Shown here: one piece after another, positions 1 to 8,212 of the stretch | Layout of the letters: every line of letters begins with the position of its first letter | Position numbering within the stretch: the first letter of the stretch is position 1 | Position numbers and translations under genes: made by a program | Assembly (NCBI GenBank): GCA_031278075.1 | Contig: JAITLE010000118.1 | Span: 1-21,462 of the forward strand | Length of the DNA: 21,462 nucleotides | From: Bifidobacteriaceae bacterium | GTDB lineage: Bacteria; Actinomycetota; Actinomycetes; Actinomycetales; WQXJ01 | Direction: 5' to 3' | The notes under the pieces: model-generated | Told to the model about the DNA's origin: nothing | The model's input: only the letters and a program-made list of their open reading frames with translations | Databases searched by the model: none

Positions 1-1276
1 CGGTCTTGACCCCGACCGTGACCCCGTCCACGCGGGCGCGTCTCCCCGTGCCCTCCTCGGCCGCGCGGATCATCATCTGCCGCAGCGTGTGCGCGTTCGT
101 CTGGCTGAGCGGCCGCCCCGCCTCCTCGGCTGTGACCTCCTTGACGACCTGCAGATCCGCGTCGCGCTCGGAACGCACCAGATGCGGCGCCATCATTCGG
201 CCGCCGTTCGCGATCGCCGCCGCCACCATGGCCATCTGCAGCGGCGTCACCCTGTCGTCCTTCTGGCCGATCGCGGACATCGCCAAGCTGGCCTGGTCCA
301 GGCCGGTCGGGAAAGTCGACGGCGTCACCGTCAGCGGGATCGCCAGGCTCTGGCCGAAGCCGAAGCGTTCGGCCTGCTCCGCGATGACCGCCTCGCCCAG
401 TTCCATGCCCAGCCAACCGAACGCCGTGTTGCAGGACACCACCAGGGCGTCGGCCAGCGTCATCTCGCCGGAGCTGGAACAAGACGAGTCGCCGAAGTTG
501 GTCAGCTTCACGGAGCTTTGCGGCAGGTCCAGCTCCCGCGGGGCCTCGAGTTCGCTGTCCGCCGTGAACTCGCCCGACTCGAGCGCGGCGGCGGCCGTCA
601 CAAGCTTGAACGTGGACCCCGGCGGGTACAGGTCGCCGCTGATCACCCGGTTGTGCAGCGGCCCCGCCGGGTCGGTTTCGAGGGCCGCATAAGCCTCAAG
701 CGCCCGCGCGGGATCGTGGACCGCGACCGTGTTCGGATCGAACGAGGGCTTCGACACCATCGCCAAGATCTCCCCGGTCTTGGCGTCCAACGCGACCGCG
801 GCGCCTCTCGTGTCGCCCAGGGCGTCCCAGGTGGCCTGCTGGACAGCCGGGTCGACGGTGACCTCGACGGCCCCGCCGGTCGGCTCCGCGCCGGTGAAAA
901 GGTCCCGCATGCGGCCCCACGCCGAGGAGAGCGAGTCCGCTGTGCCGGCCAACACCGCGTTCTCCTCCGCCTCCAGCCCCGTCAGCGACCCGACCACGGT
1001 CAGGTAGCCGGTGATCGGCGCGTACAACTCACCCTGCGGGTACGCCCGCTGATACGAGTAGTCGTCGTCGACCTTGCTGGAACTCGCGATGATCTGCCCG
1101 CCCCGGGTGATGATGGGTCCTCGGTCACGGTCGAACGAGTCATAGAACGTGCGCGAATTCCTCTGGTCGGCGCGCAAAGTCGAGGCCTGCCCGAACTGGA
1201 TCATGGTGACCGCCACCAGCAACGCCAAGAACATCCCGGCGACCACCGTCGTGACCCGTCTGATCTCGTGGTTCAT
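1..1276 (-). CDS. pbpA: Class B penicillin-binding protein PbpA (3' end cut off by the window edge)
   Basis: D,D-transpeptidase that cross-links peptidoglycan, anchored outside the membrane and paired with the SEDS protein encoded just upstream. 425 full codons are present. An N-terminal membrane segment (about residues 7-27) is followed by a dimerisation region and the transpeptidase domain. The active-site motif STFK is at residues 221-224 (nucleophile Ser221, codon 614-616), SCN at 281-283, and the KTG motif is severed at the edge: Lys424 and Thr425 are visible and the next codon begins with G. The start ATG shares one base with the rodA stop (TGATG), so translation is probably coupled. 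Family and locus order match mycobacterial PbpA. The C-terminal tail after KTG is not visible. Confidence 0.93.
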   Translation of the reverse strand, partial: MNHEIRRVTTVVAGMFLALLVAVTMIQFGQASTLRADQRNSRTFYDSFDRDRGPIITRGGQIIASSSKVDDDYSYQRAYPQGELYAPITGYLTVVGSLTGLEAEENAVLAGTADSLSSAWGRMRDLFTGAEPTGGAVEVTVDPAVQQATWDALGDTRGAAVALDAKTGEILAMVSKPSFDPNTVAVHDPARALEAYAALETDPAGPLHNRVISGDLYPPGSTFKLVTAAAALESGEFTADSELEAPRELDLPQSSVKLTNFGDSSCSSSGEMTLADALVVSCNTAFGWLGMELGEAVIAEQAERFGFGQSLAIPLTVTPSTFPTGLDQASLAMSAIGQKDDRVTPLQMAMVAAAIANGGRMMAPHLVRSERDADLQVVKEVTAEEAGRPLSQTNAHTLRQMMIRAAEEGTGRRARVDGVTVGVKT

Positions 1277-2673
1277 CAGCCCCTCGCCGCCTCGGCCGCC
1301 GCGACGGCGGACAGGTCGATCTCCGATGTGGCGGGTGGCGGGCGCCGGGCGCCGTCTGAGATCCGCAGCAACAGCGCGACCACCACCCAGTTCGCCAACA
1401 GCGCCGAGCCGCCGTACGCGAGGAACGGGGTGACCAAGCCGGTCAGCGGGATGACGCGCAGCACGCCGCCGGTCACCACGAACAGCTGGAACGCGAGCGT
1501 GAACGAGAGGCCCGTGGCGAGCAGCTTCCCGAACCCGTCGCGGACACCGATCGCCGTCCTGAAGCCCCGTTCGACTAGCACCAGATACAGGACCAGCAGC
1601 GCGACCGCACCGGTCAGCCCCAGTTCCTCGCCCAGCGCCGTGAAGATGAAGTCCGAGTAGCCCAGCGGCGTCAGATCGGGCCGCCCGCGCCCCCACCCGG
1701 CGCCGAACAAACCCCCGTTCGCCAAGCCGAACAAGCCGTCCACCAGTTGCCCCGAGCCGCCCACGGCGGTGTACAGATTGTTGTCGAAGGGGTGCAGCCA
1801 GATCTCCAGCCGGTGCTGCACGTGCGGGAACACGCGGTACGCCAGCACGACCCCGACCGCGAACAACCCGACACCGATCACGATCCAGGACGGCCGGTTG
1901 GTGGCGACATAAAGCATCACCACGAAGACGCCGAACAGGAGCAGGGAGGTGCCGAGATCCCGTTCGAAGACGAGCACGCCCAGCGACGCGACCCATGCGA
2001 GGAGCAGCGGGCCCATGTCTCTTAGGCGCGGCAGCTGAAGACCCGCGATCTTCGGGCCGGCCAGCGCCATCGCGTCCCGGTTGGTCACGAGGTATCCCGC
2101 GAAGAACACCACCAGCAGGATCTTCGAGACCTCGGCCGGTTGGATCGACAGCCCCCCGATCCGCACCCAGATGCGGGCGCCGCCCGATTCCACGCCGATC
2201 CCCGGCAGGAGCGGCGCCGCCAGCCCTATCAGGCTGAGGAGCATCGCGGTGTAGGTGAAACGGCGCAGCAGACGGTGGTCCCTCAGGCAAACCACCACGA
2301 GCACCGCGGCGGCGACCCCGAGGACTGTCCAGGCCAACTGCTTGGGGGCGATCGCGTAGCCCGGGTTGGCGCCGACCTCTTGGTAGCGCAGCGCCAAGCG
2401 GTAGATCATCGCCAGGCCCACGCCGTTGAGGAGGACCGTGACCGGGAGGATCACCGGGTCCGCGTACGGCGCCCGCCACCGGACGGTGATGTGCGCCGTG
2501 AGCGCCAGGGCGGTGAAAGCGCCGCACTGCCAGGCCATCCGCGCGGGGAGACGGCCCTCCACGGCGAGCGCCACCTGCGCGTACGCGAAGAACGACAGCG
2601 CCAACGCGAACAACAAGAGGAAGAACTCGACCCAGCGGCCCGGTCTCGCTCCTCCCGGCAGGACTGTCGCCAT
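1276..2673 (-). CDS. rodA: SEDS-family peptidoglycan glycosyltransferase RodA (FtsW/RodA/SpoVE)
   Basis: 465-residue polytopic membrane protein that polymerises lipid II into glycan strands together with its cognate class B PBP, here PbpA. It is strongly hydrophobic with about ten to twelve membrane segments. SEDS hallmarks are visible: a GGARIWVRIGG...QPAEVSKI stretch near residues 165-190, and a later GGLFGAGWGRG...YSDFIFTALGEELG stretch containing the (T/S)DFIF-type Asp that is essential in characterised RodA proteins. The start lies 13 bases after the pstP stop with only a weak G-rich ribosome site, and the stop overlaps the pbpA start, so it sits inside one operon. RodA rather than FtsW is chosen from the locus (pstP-rodA-pbpA); sequence alone would not separate them with certainty. 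Confidence 0.94.
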   Translation of the reverse strand: MATVLPGGARPGRWVEFFLLLFALALSFFAYAQVALAVEGRLPARMAWQCGAFTALALTAHITVRWRAPYADPVILPVTVLLNGVGLAMIYRLALRYQEVGANPGYAIAPKQLAWTVLGVAAAVLVVVCLRDHRLLRRFTYTAMLLSLIGLAAPLLPGIGVESGGARIWVRIGGLSIQPAEVSKILLVVFFAGYLVTNRDAMALAGPKIAGLQLPRLRDMGPLLLAWVASLGVLVFERDLGTSLLLFGVFVVMLYVATNRPSWIVIGVGLFAVGVVLAYRVFPHVQHRLEIWLHPFDNNLYTAVGGSGQLVDGLFGLANGGLFGAGWGRGRPDLTPLGYSDFIFTALGEELGLTGAVALLVLYLVLVERGFRTAIGVRDGFGKLLATGLSFTLAFQLFVVTGGVLRVIPLTGLVTPFLAYGGSALLANWVVVALLLRISDGARRPPPATSEIDLSAVAAAEAARG

Positions 2674-2686
2674 GGCGCGGCCCCGC

Positions 2687-4099
2687 CTAGGCCTCAGCGC
2701 TGGGCGTCGCGGAGGGCGTGGGGGATGGTGTGGCGCTGGGCGTCACGGCGGGCGTGGGGGATGGCGTGGGCCTGGGCGTCGCGGCGGGCGTGGGGGATGG
2801 TGTGGCGCTGGGCGTCGGGGTGAGGTGTGCGGTGCGGTCCAACTCGGATTGCTGAGCGGCCTGGGTCAGCCACGCCCGGGCCTCGTCCTTGGTGACGTTC
2901 CGAGTGGCGTTCTGCTCGATCTGCTGCCGGTACGGCTCGGTGAAGTCCCGTTCCAGGTCGAAGTCGGTGACCTCGTCCAGATGAGACAGCGCCAGGCCGA
3001 ACACCTCTTGGGGGATGCCGCGGTAGATCGCGGCCGCGCCGTCCGCCGCGCCCACGAAGTACTGTTCCTGGGACCAGCGATACGCCCAACACACCCCGCC
3101 CCCGGTCGCCGCCAACGTGACGATTAGCAGAAGGAGCACCACCAGGCTGCGGCCGAGGCCGCGCCGTCGCGGCCGACGCTTGCGCCGCGCCGCCCGGGAC
3201 TGCGGCGCCGCGTCTTCTGCGGCCTTGGCCGCTTTCGCGGCGGCCGCCCGGGCGAGTGATGCGGCTTTCGCCGCGGCGCCGCTGCCTCCCCGGGTGGGCC
3301 GGTTGCGGTCCACCGCGGCGGCGCCCGCGACCTGCGCCGCGGTCGATGGCGCCTCGTCGGCCGGCAGATCGTCCAAGTCCAGCACGTCCGCGACCACGCA
3401 AGTGATGTTGTCCGGCCCGCCGCCGCGCAGCGCCAACTCGACCAGCGCGTCCGCGCATTCGTCGGGGTCCTTCTCGTCGATCAGGGTGCGCGCCAACGTC
3501 TTGGCGGACACCACGCCGGACAATCCGTCCGAGCACAGCAGCCAGCGGTCTCCCACCTCCGCTTTGCGGACCGAGATGTCGAGGCCGCTTGACAACTCGA
3601 CATCGCCCAACACGCGCAGCAACAACGAGCGCTGCGGGTGGCGTTCCGCCTGCTCCGGCTCGAGCTTGCCGACGTCGACCAGGTACTGCACAAACGTGTG
3701 GTCGACAGTCACCTGCTCGAACACGTCGCCGCGCAACAGGTACGCGCGCGAGTCGCCGATATGCCCCAGGATCAGACGGTCCCCGGTGCGCAGCAGGGTG
3801 GTGATCGTTGTGCCGAGCCCGGCGAGCTCCGGGTCCTCTTCGACGCGCTGCAGCAGCTCCTCGTGCGCGCCCTCGACCGCGCCTTCGAGCGCTTCGGCGC
3901 CCTGGTCCGCGGTGGGGGTCTCCTCGTCGAGTTCCGCCAGGTGGGCGATGGCGACCGAAGAGGCGATGTCGCCTCCCGCGTGGCCGCCCATCCCGTCCGC
4001 GACCACCAACAGGTGCGGGCCGGCGTAGGCCGAGTCCTGGTTGTTGGCCCGGGTCAGCCCTATGTCGGAGCGCACCGCGTAGCGCAAAGCGATCGTCAC
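2687..4099 (-). CDS. pstP: PP2C-type serine/threonine protein phosphatase PstP
   Basis: Metal-dependent phosphatase that removes phosphate from Ser/Thr kinases and their substrates, in this locus family PknA and PknB. 470 residues. The cytoplasmic PP2C domain (about 1-240) carries the expected motifs: RSDIGLTRANNQDS, VVADGMGGHAGGD, GHIGDSRAYL, LLCSDGLSG and GGPDNIT, which supply the metal-binding aspartates. An Ala/Lys/Arg-rich linker leads to one membrane segment (about 310-333), an extracellular domain and a roughly 45-residue Pro/Thr/Ser tail encoded by 36-bp DNA repeats. The start is GTG, one base after the fhaB stop, with GGAGG at 4112-4116 inside fhaB, so the two are coupled. The length is close to the mycobacterial protein (about 510); the low-complexity tail is the unusual part. 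Confidence 0.95.
   Translation of the reverse strand: MTIALRYAVRSDIGLTRANNQDSAYAGPHLLVVADGMGGHAGGDIASSVAIAHLAELDEETPTADQGAEALEGAVEGAHEELLQRVEEDPELAGLGTTITTLLRTGDRLILGHIGDSRAYLLRGDVFEQVTVDHTFVQYLVDVGKLEPEQAERHPQRSLLLRVLGDVELSSGLDISVRKAEVGDRWLLCSDGLSGVVSAKTLARTLIDEKDPDECADALVELALRGGGPDNITCVVADVLDLDDLPADEAPSTAAQVAGAAAVDRNRPTRGGSGAAAKAASLARAAAAKAAKAAEDAAPQSRAARRKRRPRRRGLGRSLVVLLLLIVTLAATGGGVCWAYRWSQEQYFVGAADGAAAIYRGIPQEVFGLALSHLDEVTDFDLERDFTEPYRQQIEQNATRNVTKDEARAWLTQAAQQSELDRTAHLTPTPSATPSPTPAATPRPTPSPTPAVTPSATPSPTPSATPSAEA
2697..2820. repeat. 36-bp tandem repeat (about 3.4 copies) in the 3' end of pstP
   Basis: Copies at 2697-2732, 2733-2768 and 2769-2804, with a partial fourth at 2805-2820. Each begins GCGCTGGGCGTC or a close variant and ends with a GGGGATGGYGTG block. 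Units differ at only a few positions. Each encodes 12 residues of Pro/Thr/Ser/Ala on the minus strand, so copy-number change would keep the reading frame. Confidence 0.85.
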
Positions 4100-4100
4100 G

Positions 4101-4637
4101 CTACCTCAGCACCTCCAGGGTCGTGTTGCCGATCTTGATCGACTCGCCCGCGCTCAACTCGCGGGGACCAGTAATTCTCTCACGGCCGACGAACGTGCCG
4201 TTGGTGGAACCGAGGTCCTCCAGCGTCCACCCGCCCAAGCGCGGCACGATCTGGGCGTGACGCCCAGACGCGAACTCGTCGTCTAAGACCAGGTTCGCCG
4301 TCGAGGATCGGCCTATCACGACAGGCGAACGGGTCAGCGGCAGAGTGGCGCCTTTGAGCGGCCCGGTCTTGACCACGAGCTTCGTCGGCGCTCCCGGGCG
4401 GGTGGGGACGGGCGGAGGCGCCGGCGCCGCCGCCAGGCCAGCCGCGGCGGCCAGTTCAGCCGGCGGTGGCACCCTGTTCAGGCGTCTGCTCCCCGCCGAC
4501 GGCCGCCGGCCGGAGCCGCGCCGCGTGATCGTGGTGCCGTAGACGTCGCGTCGGAGTGTCGCCAAAGCCGCGATCACGAACAGCCACAGGACGAGCAGGT
4601 AGCTGAGGCGAAGCAGCGAGACGGACAGCTCTCCCAT
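4101..4637 (-). CDS. fhaB: Membrane-anchored FHA-domain protein FhaB (FipA-like)
   Basis: 178-residue phosphothreonine-binding adaptor. One N-terminal membrane segment (about residues 5-27) is followed by a Gly/Pro/Ala-rich linker and a C-terminal FHA domain (about 88-178). Canonical FHA residues are present: IGRSS (Gly-Arg and the Ser of the binding loop), SGRHAQI (Ser and His), and DLGSTNGTFV (the Asn-Gly pair). In mycobacteria the corresponding protein links Ser/Thr kinase signalling to division and cell-wall synthesis. It lies 22 bases after fhaA and one base before pstP, and no strong Shine-Dalgarno precedes its ATG, which suggests read-through from fhaA. The assignment rests on domain, membrane topology and gene order together. 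Confidence 0.92.
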   Translation of the reverse strand: MGELSVSLLRLSYLLVLWLFVIAALATLRRDVYGTTITRRGSGRRPSAGSRRLNRVPPPAELAAAAGLAAAPAPPPVPTRPGAPTKLVVKTGPLKGATLPLTRSPVVIGRSSTANLVLDDEFASGRHAQIVPRLGGWTLEDLGSTNGTFVGRERITGPRELSAGESIKIGNTTLEVLR

Positions 4638-4659
4638 GTATGAAGCCTAAACGCGGCGC

Positions 4660-5379
4660 CTAGATCCCGGCGCCAGGCCCCAGATCGCTCGACTCGCCCG
4701 TCCAGAACACGACGTGGGTCCGGCCGACGGTGATCGTGTTGCCGTCCACCAACAACGCGTTGGTGATCCGATGGCCCTCGACGAAGGTGCCGTTGGTGGA
4801 GCCCAGATCGGTCGCGACAGGGCCGTCGGCGGTCAGGCGTATCTCGACGTGTCGCCTGGAGACGCCTGTGTCCTCGACGATGATGTCGGCATCGGACCCC
4901 CGGCCTATCACCGTGACTGGACCCGTCAACAGATACCGCTGGCCGTCGATGTCGACGATCGGGTGGCGGGTCGACGCGGGGGACGGCCCGGCGGGCGCGA
5001 CCGCTCCGCGGACCGTCTCCGAACGGACGTGGAAGACGCCGACCTCAAGGTCCGGGTCTTCCTCGAACGTGACGGAGACCGGCCCGACGAAGGCGTAGCG
5101 CTGGGACGCCGCGTGCTGCGCGACGCCTTCTTGGAGCTCTTCCCCCATCGCCTCGGCGCCCCAGTCGAGGATGCGGTCGAAGTCTTGGGGCGAGAGCTCG
5201 ATCACGAATTCGTTCGGGACGACGGCGCGGCCGCGAGCCAACACCGCGGCCTTCTCGTCCAGTTCGCGCCTGAGCGCAGAAGCCAGGTCCACAGGTTTCA
5301 CCTCACTACGTGACGCTTTGGCGAAGGCGCCATTGACCGCACGCTCCACGCCCTTCTCAAACCGGTCGAGGAATGCCAT
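4660..5379 (-). CDS. fhaA: FHA-domain protein FhaA with N-terminal DUF3662 domain
   Basis: 239 residues. The N-terminal DUF3662 domain (about 1-115) begins MAFLDRFEKGVERAVNGAFA, as is typical of this family, and a C-terminal FHA domain (about 140-230) has GRGSD, SRRHVEI and DLGSTNGTFV. In mycobacteria FhaA binds phosphorylated partners of the PknB pathway, including the flippase-like MviN. The mycobacterial protein is more than twice as long because of a long disordered linker; here the two domains are joined by only about 20-25 residues. The start is supported by a strong AGGAGGAGGG ribosome site a few bases upstream. It is the first gene of the leftward cell-wall operon. Confidence 0.94.
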   Translation of the reverse strand: MAFLDRFEKGVERAVNGAFAKASRSEVKPVDLASALRRELDEKAAVLARGRAVVPNEFVIELSPQDFDRILDWGAEAMGEELQEGVAQHAASQRYAFVGPVSVTFEEDPDLEVGVFHVRSETVRGAVAPAGPSPASTRHPIVDIDGQRYLLTGPVTVIGRGSDADIIVEDTGVSRRHVEIRLTADGPVATDLGSTNGTFVEGHRITNALLVDGNTITVGRTHVVFWTGESSDLGPGAGI

Positions 5380-5382
5380 CCG

Positions 5383-5417
5383 TCAGCCCTCCTCCTTGCA
5401 ACGGCTATCCAATGGTA
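5383..5417 (-). promoter_or_regulatory. Probable promoter -10 and ribosome-binding site of fhaA
   Basis: A TACCAT hexamer (minus strand, 5412-5417) fits the actinobacterial TANNNT -10 pattern and would start a transcript with a leader of roughly 25 bases. The purine-rich AGGAGGAGGG lies just ahead of the ATG. No convincing -35 is seen. This would drive the whole fhaA-fhaB-pstP-rodA-pbpA run. Confidence 0.4.
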
Positions 5418-5472
5418 ACGATTCGCCCCCGCCGGCCACAGGGGGCAAGCGGACTTGGCGGGCCAATCTGTG

Positions 5473-5503
5473 TTCCACCCTAGACGGTGATCCATGCTAA
5501 CCT
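5473..5503 (+). promoter_or_regulatory. Possible promoter of tRNA-Leu
   Basis: TAACCT at 5498-5503 fits TANNNT and lies 10 bases before the mature tRNA 5' end. A weak -35-like TTCCAC is at 5473-5478 with 19-base spacing. The same 134-base gap holds the divergent fhaA promoter. Confidence 0.35.
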
Positions 5504-5513
5504 CATGCCTTGC

Positions 5514-5597
5514 GCGCGAGTGGCGGAATAGGCAGACGCGCACGGTTCAGGTCCGTGTGCCCGCAAGGGCATGGGGGTTCAAGTCCCCCCTCGCGCA
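5514..5597 (+). tRNA. tRNA-Leu, anticodon CAG
   Basis: An 84-base class II tRNA. The acceptor stem pairs GCGCGAG (5514-5520) with CTCGCGC (5590-5596), followed by discriminator A5597. The anticodon stem CACGG/CCGTG encloses the loop TTCAGGT with anticodon CAG at 5548-5550, which reads CUG codons. A long variable arm and the GGTTCAAGTCC T-arm confirm a leucine class II tRNA. The 3' CCA is not encoded. M. tuberculosis also has a leucine tRNA at this place upstream of fhaA. The 3' end faces the stop of the convergent RCC1-like gene, 22 bases away. Confidence 0.96.
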
Positions 5598-5619
5598 CAC
5601 TTTGGTCGGTGGGACCCTG

Positions 5620-7557
5620 TCAGGAGCAGGCCTTGCGGAACGTGCCGTCGGGGTTGGTTCCGAACTCCTTGTGGAGGCGGATCGTCTCCGAGATGCAGTA
5701 GTCGTAGCTCAAACGGTTCGCTGGGTTGTTGAGTTCCTCGCACGGCCACTTGTCCCACGTCTTGAACAGGATCACCTCGCCGCTGGTGAACTCGGTGACC
5801 AGTCCGGCGATGAAGGTGATCTGTTCGTCGGGTTCTCGTTTGCCGTTGTTGTTGGCGTCGATGTAGTAGACGTTCGGACTGGGTGTCTTGTCGAGCTTCC
5901 AGAGCGGCGGCGGCTGGACCCCGTTCGAGCGGTCGCCGTCGTAGTCGATCTCCAAGATTTTGTCCCACGCCTGGTCATCCCAGTAGGTGCACCACATGTA
6001 GCGTTCCTTGGCGAACCAAATTGGGCGTTCCGCGGTCTCGTCCTCCCGCCCAGACTTGCCGTAGTTGCCGGCATGCTGCCCGAGGGCGCCCTTTTGGTTG
6101 TAGCCGATCCCGCGTGTCCGGCCGTCCATGGTCCACCAGATGATGTAGCCCTCGCCGGGTTGGAAGTCCGCGACCTGGGTGGCCATTTTGACGGGCGTGT
6201 TGTCCACGTCGCGCAGGATCTCGTGGCCCTCATAGGAGATCGCCGGCATGCTCCACGCCCACAGGTCGCCGTCCTCGGTCAGGACCACGGTCGCGGTGTA
6301 GCCGCAAGACAGGCCCACAACCTTCGGGGAGATCGGCGCGCCGGAGGCGTCGTAGCCGAGGCCGAAGTCGACATAGCCGGGAGTGCGGGCGCACAGGAGG
6401 CGGTCCGCGGACTTCTTCTGCTCACATTTGCGGCCGAGCGCCGCCCAATCGTCCTCGTCTTGGCCCCAGGTCAGGACCCTGCCGGTGGACAGCAGCGCCG
6501 CCCCGAAGCCGATCCCGCTGTGCACCTGGACGATGTATTCCTCCGCGTTGTTGCGCCGGAAATACGGCTCCAACGCGACCGACCGCGCCGCCCGGACCGG
6601 GTTGCGCTTGGCTTCTTTCCGGGTGAGGCGCATGTTCGGCCTGGGCTGGTCGTCGCGGTCCTTGGTGCCCGGCGCGATCCCGGAGTTGGTGGTCGGCTGA
6701 TCGCCCAGCGGGCGCTCCCAATCCTCTAAGAAGCCGTCCGAGCCCCCGCCGAAATACCACACGTCGCCGTTCGCGAGCAGCACCCAGAACGTCGAGAACC
6801 CGCCTTCGATCTGGACGGGCCGGTTGGTCGGGTCGTCGTCGATCGACGGCAGATCCTGGACCAGCTGCGCGCCCGGGTAGTCGTTCTTCTCCGGCACCAC
6901 GTCGGGGGGATGCGGGCCTCCGCCCTTGTTCTCGCCCCAGGACCAGATCGCGCCGTCTTCGCTGATGCCTGCCCCCGCCACGTCCGTCATCGACAGCTCG
7001 CGGATGCCGCACAGCTCCTTGCCGCCCTCGTCGTAGCGACCGCCGATCCGGACCTTTTGCGGCGGCGTGGAGTGGTGGGTGCTGATGTCGACCTGACGGC
7101 CAGTGCCGTTGCGCGTGCCCCAACGGCCCCAACCCCACACGCAGCCTTCGGTGTCGATCACGTTGTAGTCGTAACTGCCGGCCGCCATGTCCACGATCGA
7201 GCCCTGTGGCAAGCCCTCGACCAGGGCCGGCGAGTAGTTCAGGTATTCGGACTCTTTGATCGAAGAGTTCGGGCCGCCGGACGCGCCGTGATCGCCGAGG
7301 CCCCAGATGAACGCGTAGCCGCCTTCGACGGTGAGCCCAGCCCTGACGGACCTGCGGTCCTTGCGTTCCCGCGGCTCGACCTTCGTGATGTTGCGGTGCA
7401 TCACCGCGGGCGCCGCGGCGGTGACGGCGTCCTGAACGGCGGCGGCCGCGCCGCCGCCGACAGGGGCCGCGCCGTCCGGAGCGATCAGGGCGAGTGTCGC
7501 CAGCGCCATGGCGGCGCCGGCGCCGGTCAAGCGGCGCCGCCGCGCCCCCCTAAGCAT
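5620..7557 (-). CDS. Secreted RCC1-repeat beta-propeller protein, last gene of the pilus operon
   Basis: 645 residues. An Arg-rich N-terminus plus hydrophobic stretch (about 1-40) looks like a signal peptide. The body carries degenerate RCC1-type repeats, with recurring (F/V/L)xWGxG blocks such as YAFIWGLGDHG, CVWGWGRWGTRNG, AIWSWGENKGGG, RVLTWGQDEDDW and DLWAWS, compatible with a six- or seven-bladed propeller. A loop at residues 567-578 (codons at 5824-5859) has Asp1, Asn3, Asn5, Gly6 and Glu12, an exact EF-hand spacing; an acidic DYDGD lies at 538-542. The ATG overlaps the pilO stop by eight bases, so it is translated with the pilus genes. RCC1 folds mediate binding in many proteins; the exact function here is unknown. 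By position I infer a cell-surface or pilus-tip binding protein comparable to PilY1, without sequence proof of homology. Confidence 0.85.
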   Translation of the reverse strand: MLRGARRRRLTGAGAAMALATLALIAPDGAAPVGGGAAAAVQDAVTAAAPAVMHRNITKVEPRERKDRRSVRAGLTVEGGYAFIWGLGDHGASGGPNSSIKESEYLNYSPALVEGLPQGSIVDMAAGSYDYNVIDTEGCVWGWGRWGTRNGTGRQVDISTHHSTPPQKVRIGGRYDEGGKELCGIRELSMTDVAGAGISEDGAIWSWGENKGGGPHPPDVVPEKNDYPGAQLVQDLPSIDDDPTNRPVQIEGGFSTFWVLLANGDVWYFGGGSDGFLEDWERPLGDQPTTNSGIAPGTKDRDDQPRPNMRLTRKEAKRNPVRAARSVALEPYFRRNNAEEYIVQVHSGIGFGAALLSTGRVLTWGQDEDDWAALGRKCEQKKSADRLLCARTPGYVDFGLGYDASGAPISPKVVGLSCGYTATVVLTEDGDLWAWSMPAISYEGHEILRDVDNTPVKMATQVADFQPGEGYIIWWTMDGRTRGIGYNQKGALGQHAGNYGKSGREDETAERPIWFAKERYMWCTYWDDQAWDKILEIDYDGDRSNGVQPPPLWKLDKTPSPNVYYIDANNNGKREPDEQITFIAGLVTEFTSGEVILFKTWDKWPCEELNNPANRLSYDYCISETIRLHKEFGTNPDGTFRKACS

Positions 7558-8212
7558 TGTCCTGCTCCGTCGAAAGCGCCGTAGGCGTCAACGAATAGGT
7601 GCGCCCCTTGACGACGAACTTGGTCGTGTCACTGGCGTCGGTCAAGCCGCCGCTCAGCGTGTCAGCCGCGGCCTGCACCGACAAGTCCGCCACCAGGAAG
7701 ATGCGGGCGTCTTGAGCTTGGAGCCGTTCGACATAGCCCAGCGCGTTGTCCCAGGCGCCGACCAGCTCCAGCTCGAAGCCGTGTTCGAACAGCCCGGTGG
7801 GCGGGGTCGGGATCTCTGGCGGCTTGAAGCCGTCAGGTCCGTCCGGCAACGAGTTCACCAAGCTGATCTCCACCGGGGCTTGCCGCGTCGCCTTGGTCAA
7901 CTGGACGCCTTCCGCCTCAGCTAGGGCGTTGAGGTAGCGGGTGAAGTCAGCTAGCTGCTCGTCTGTTGGGAAGCGAGCCGTCTCCGCGGCCAACTCCGCC
8001 CTGAGAGCGTCCATGTTCGCGGCCTGTTCGGCGAGCGCCGCCAATTCGGCCCGGGCCTTGTCGTTCGTGATCCGCAGGGTCTCAGCCGCCTCCAGGGCTT
8101 CCGCCCTGTCCTCGAGGGTCGGGGCGTAGAACAGGAAGTAGGCGGCTGCGAGCAAACCTATGGCCAGCGCCGCCAGCAGGGCCACAATCGGTGATTCCGT
8201 TCGCTTGATCAT
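7550..8212 (-). CDS. PilO-like type IV pilus inner-membrane alignment protein
   Basis: 220 residues from the ATG at 8212. This start overlaps the preceding stop as ATGA and has GAGGAGG about nine bases upstream, so it is preferred over a longer in-frame extension that would lie inside the upstream gene. The layout is that of PilO: short cytoplasmic tip, one membrane segment (about 9-29, APTLEDR following), an Ala/Glu/Leu-rich coiled coil (about 34-75), then a ferredoxin-like periplasmic-type domain. PilO pairs with PilN to link the cytoplasmic motor to the outer parts of the pilus machine. Primary sequence is poorly conserved in this family, so the call rests on architecture and the neighbouring PilN and prepilins. 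Confidence 0.8.
   Translation of the reverse strand: MIKRTESPIVALLAALAIGLLAAAYFLFYAPTLEDRAEALEAAETLRITNDKARAELAALAEQAANMDALRAELAAETARFPTDEQLADFTRYLNALAEAEGVQLTKATRQAPVEISLVNSLPDGPDGFKPPEIPTPPTGLFEHGFELELVGAWDNALGYVERLQAQDARIFLVADLSVQAAADTLSGGLTDASDTTKFVVKGRTYSLTPTALSTEQDNA

Noticed and set aside
89..1660. Long plus-strand open frame opposite pbpA and rodA
   Set aside because: It is a GC-driven shadow: Arg/His-rich, no recognisable domain, while the minus strand encodes clear PbpA and RodA motifs.
2697..2820. CRISPR-like array
   Set aside because: Units are directly adjacent without unique spacers and are coding for a Pro/Thr tail.
5298..5543. Minus-strand frame overlapping the fhaA start and the tRNA
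   Set aside because: It overlaps both a real gene and a structural RNA and has no coding signal.
5598..5622. Rho-independent terminator between tRNA-Leu and the RCC1-like gene
   Set aside because: Only a 4-bp GGTC/GACC stem is possible and there is no T-run.
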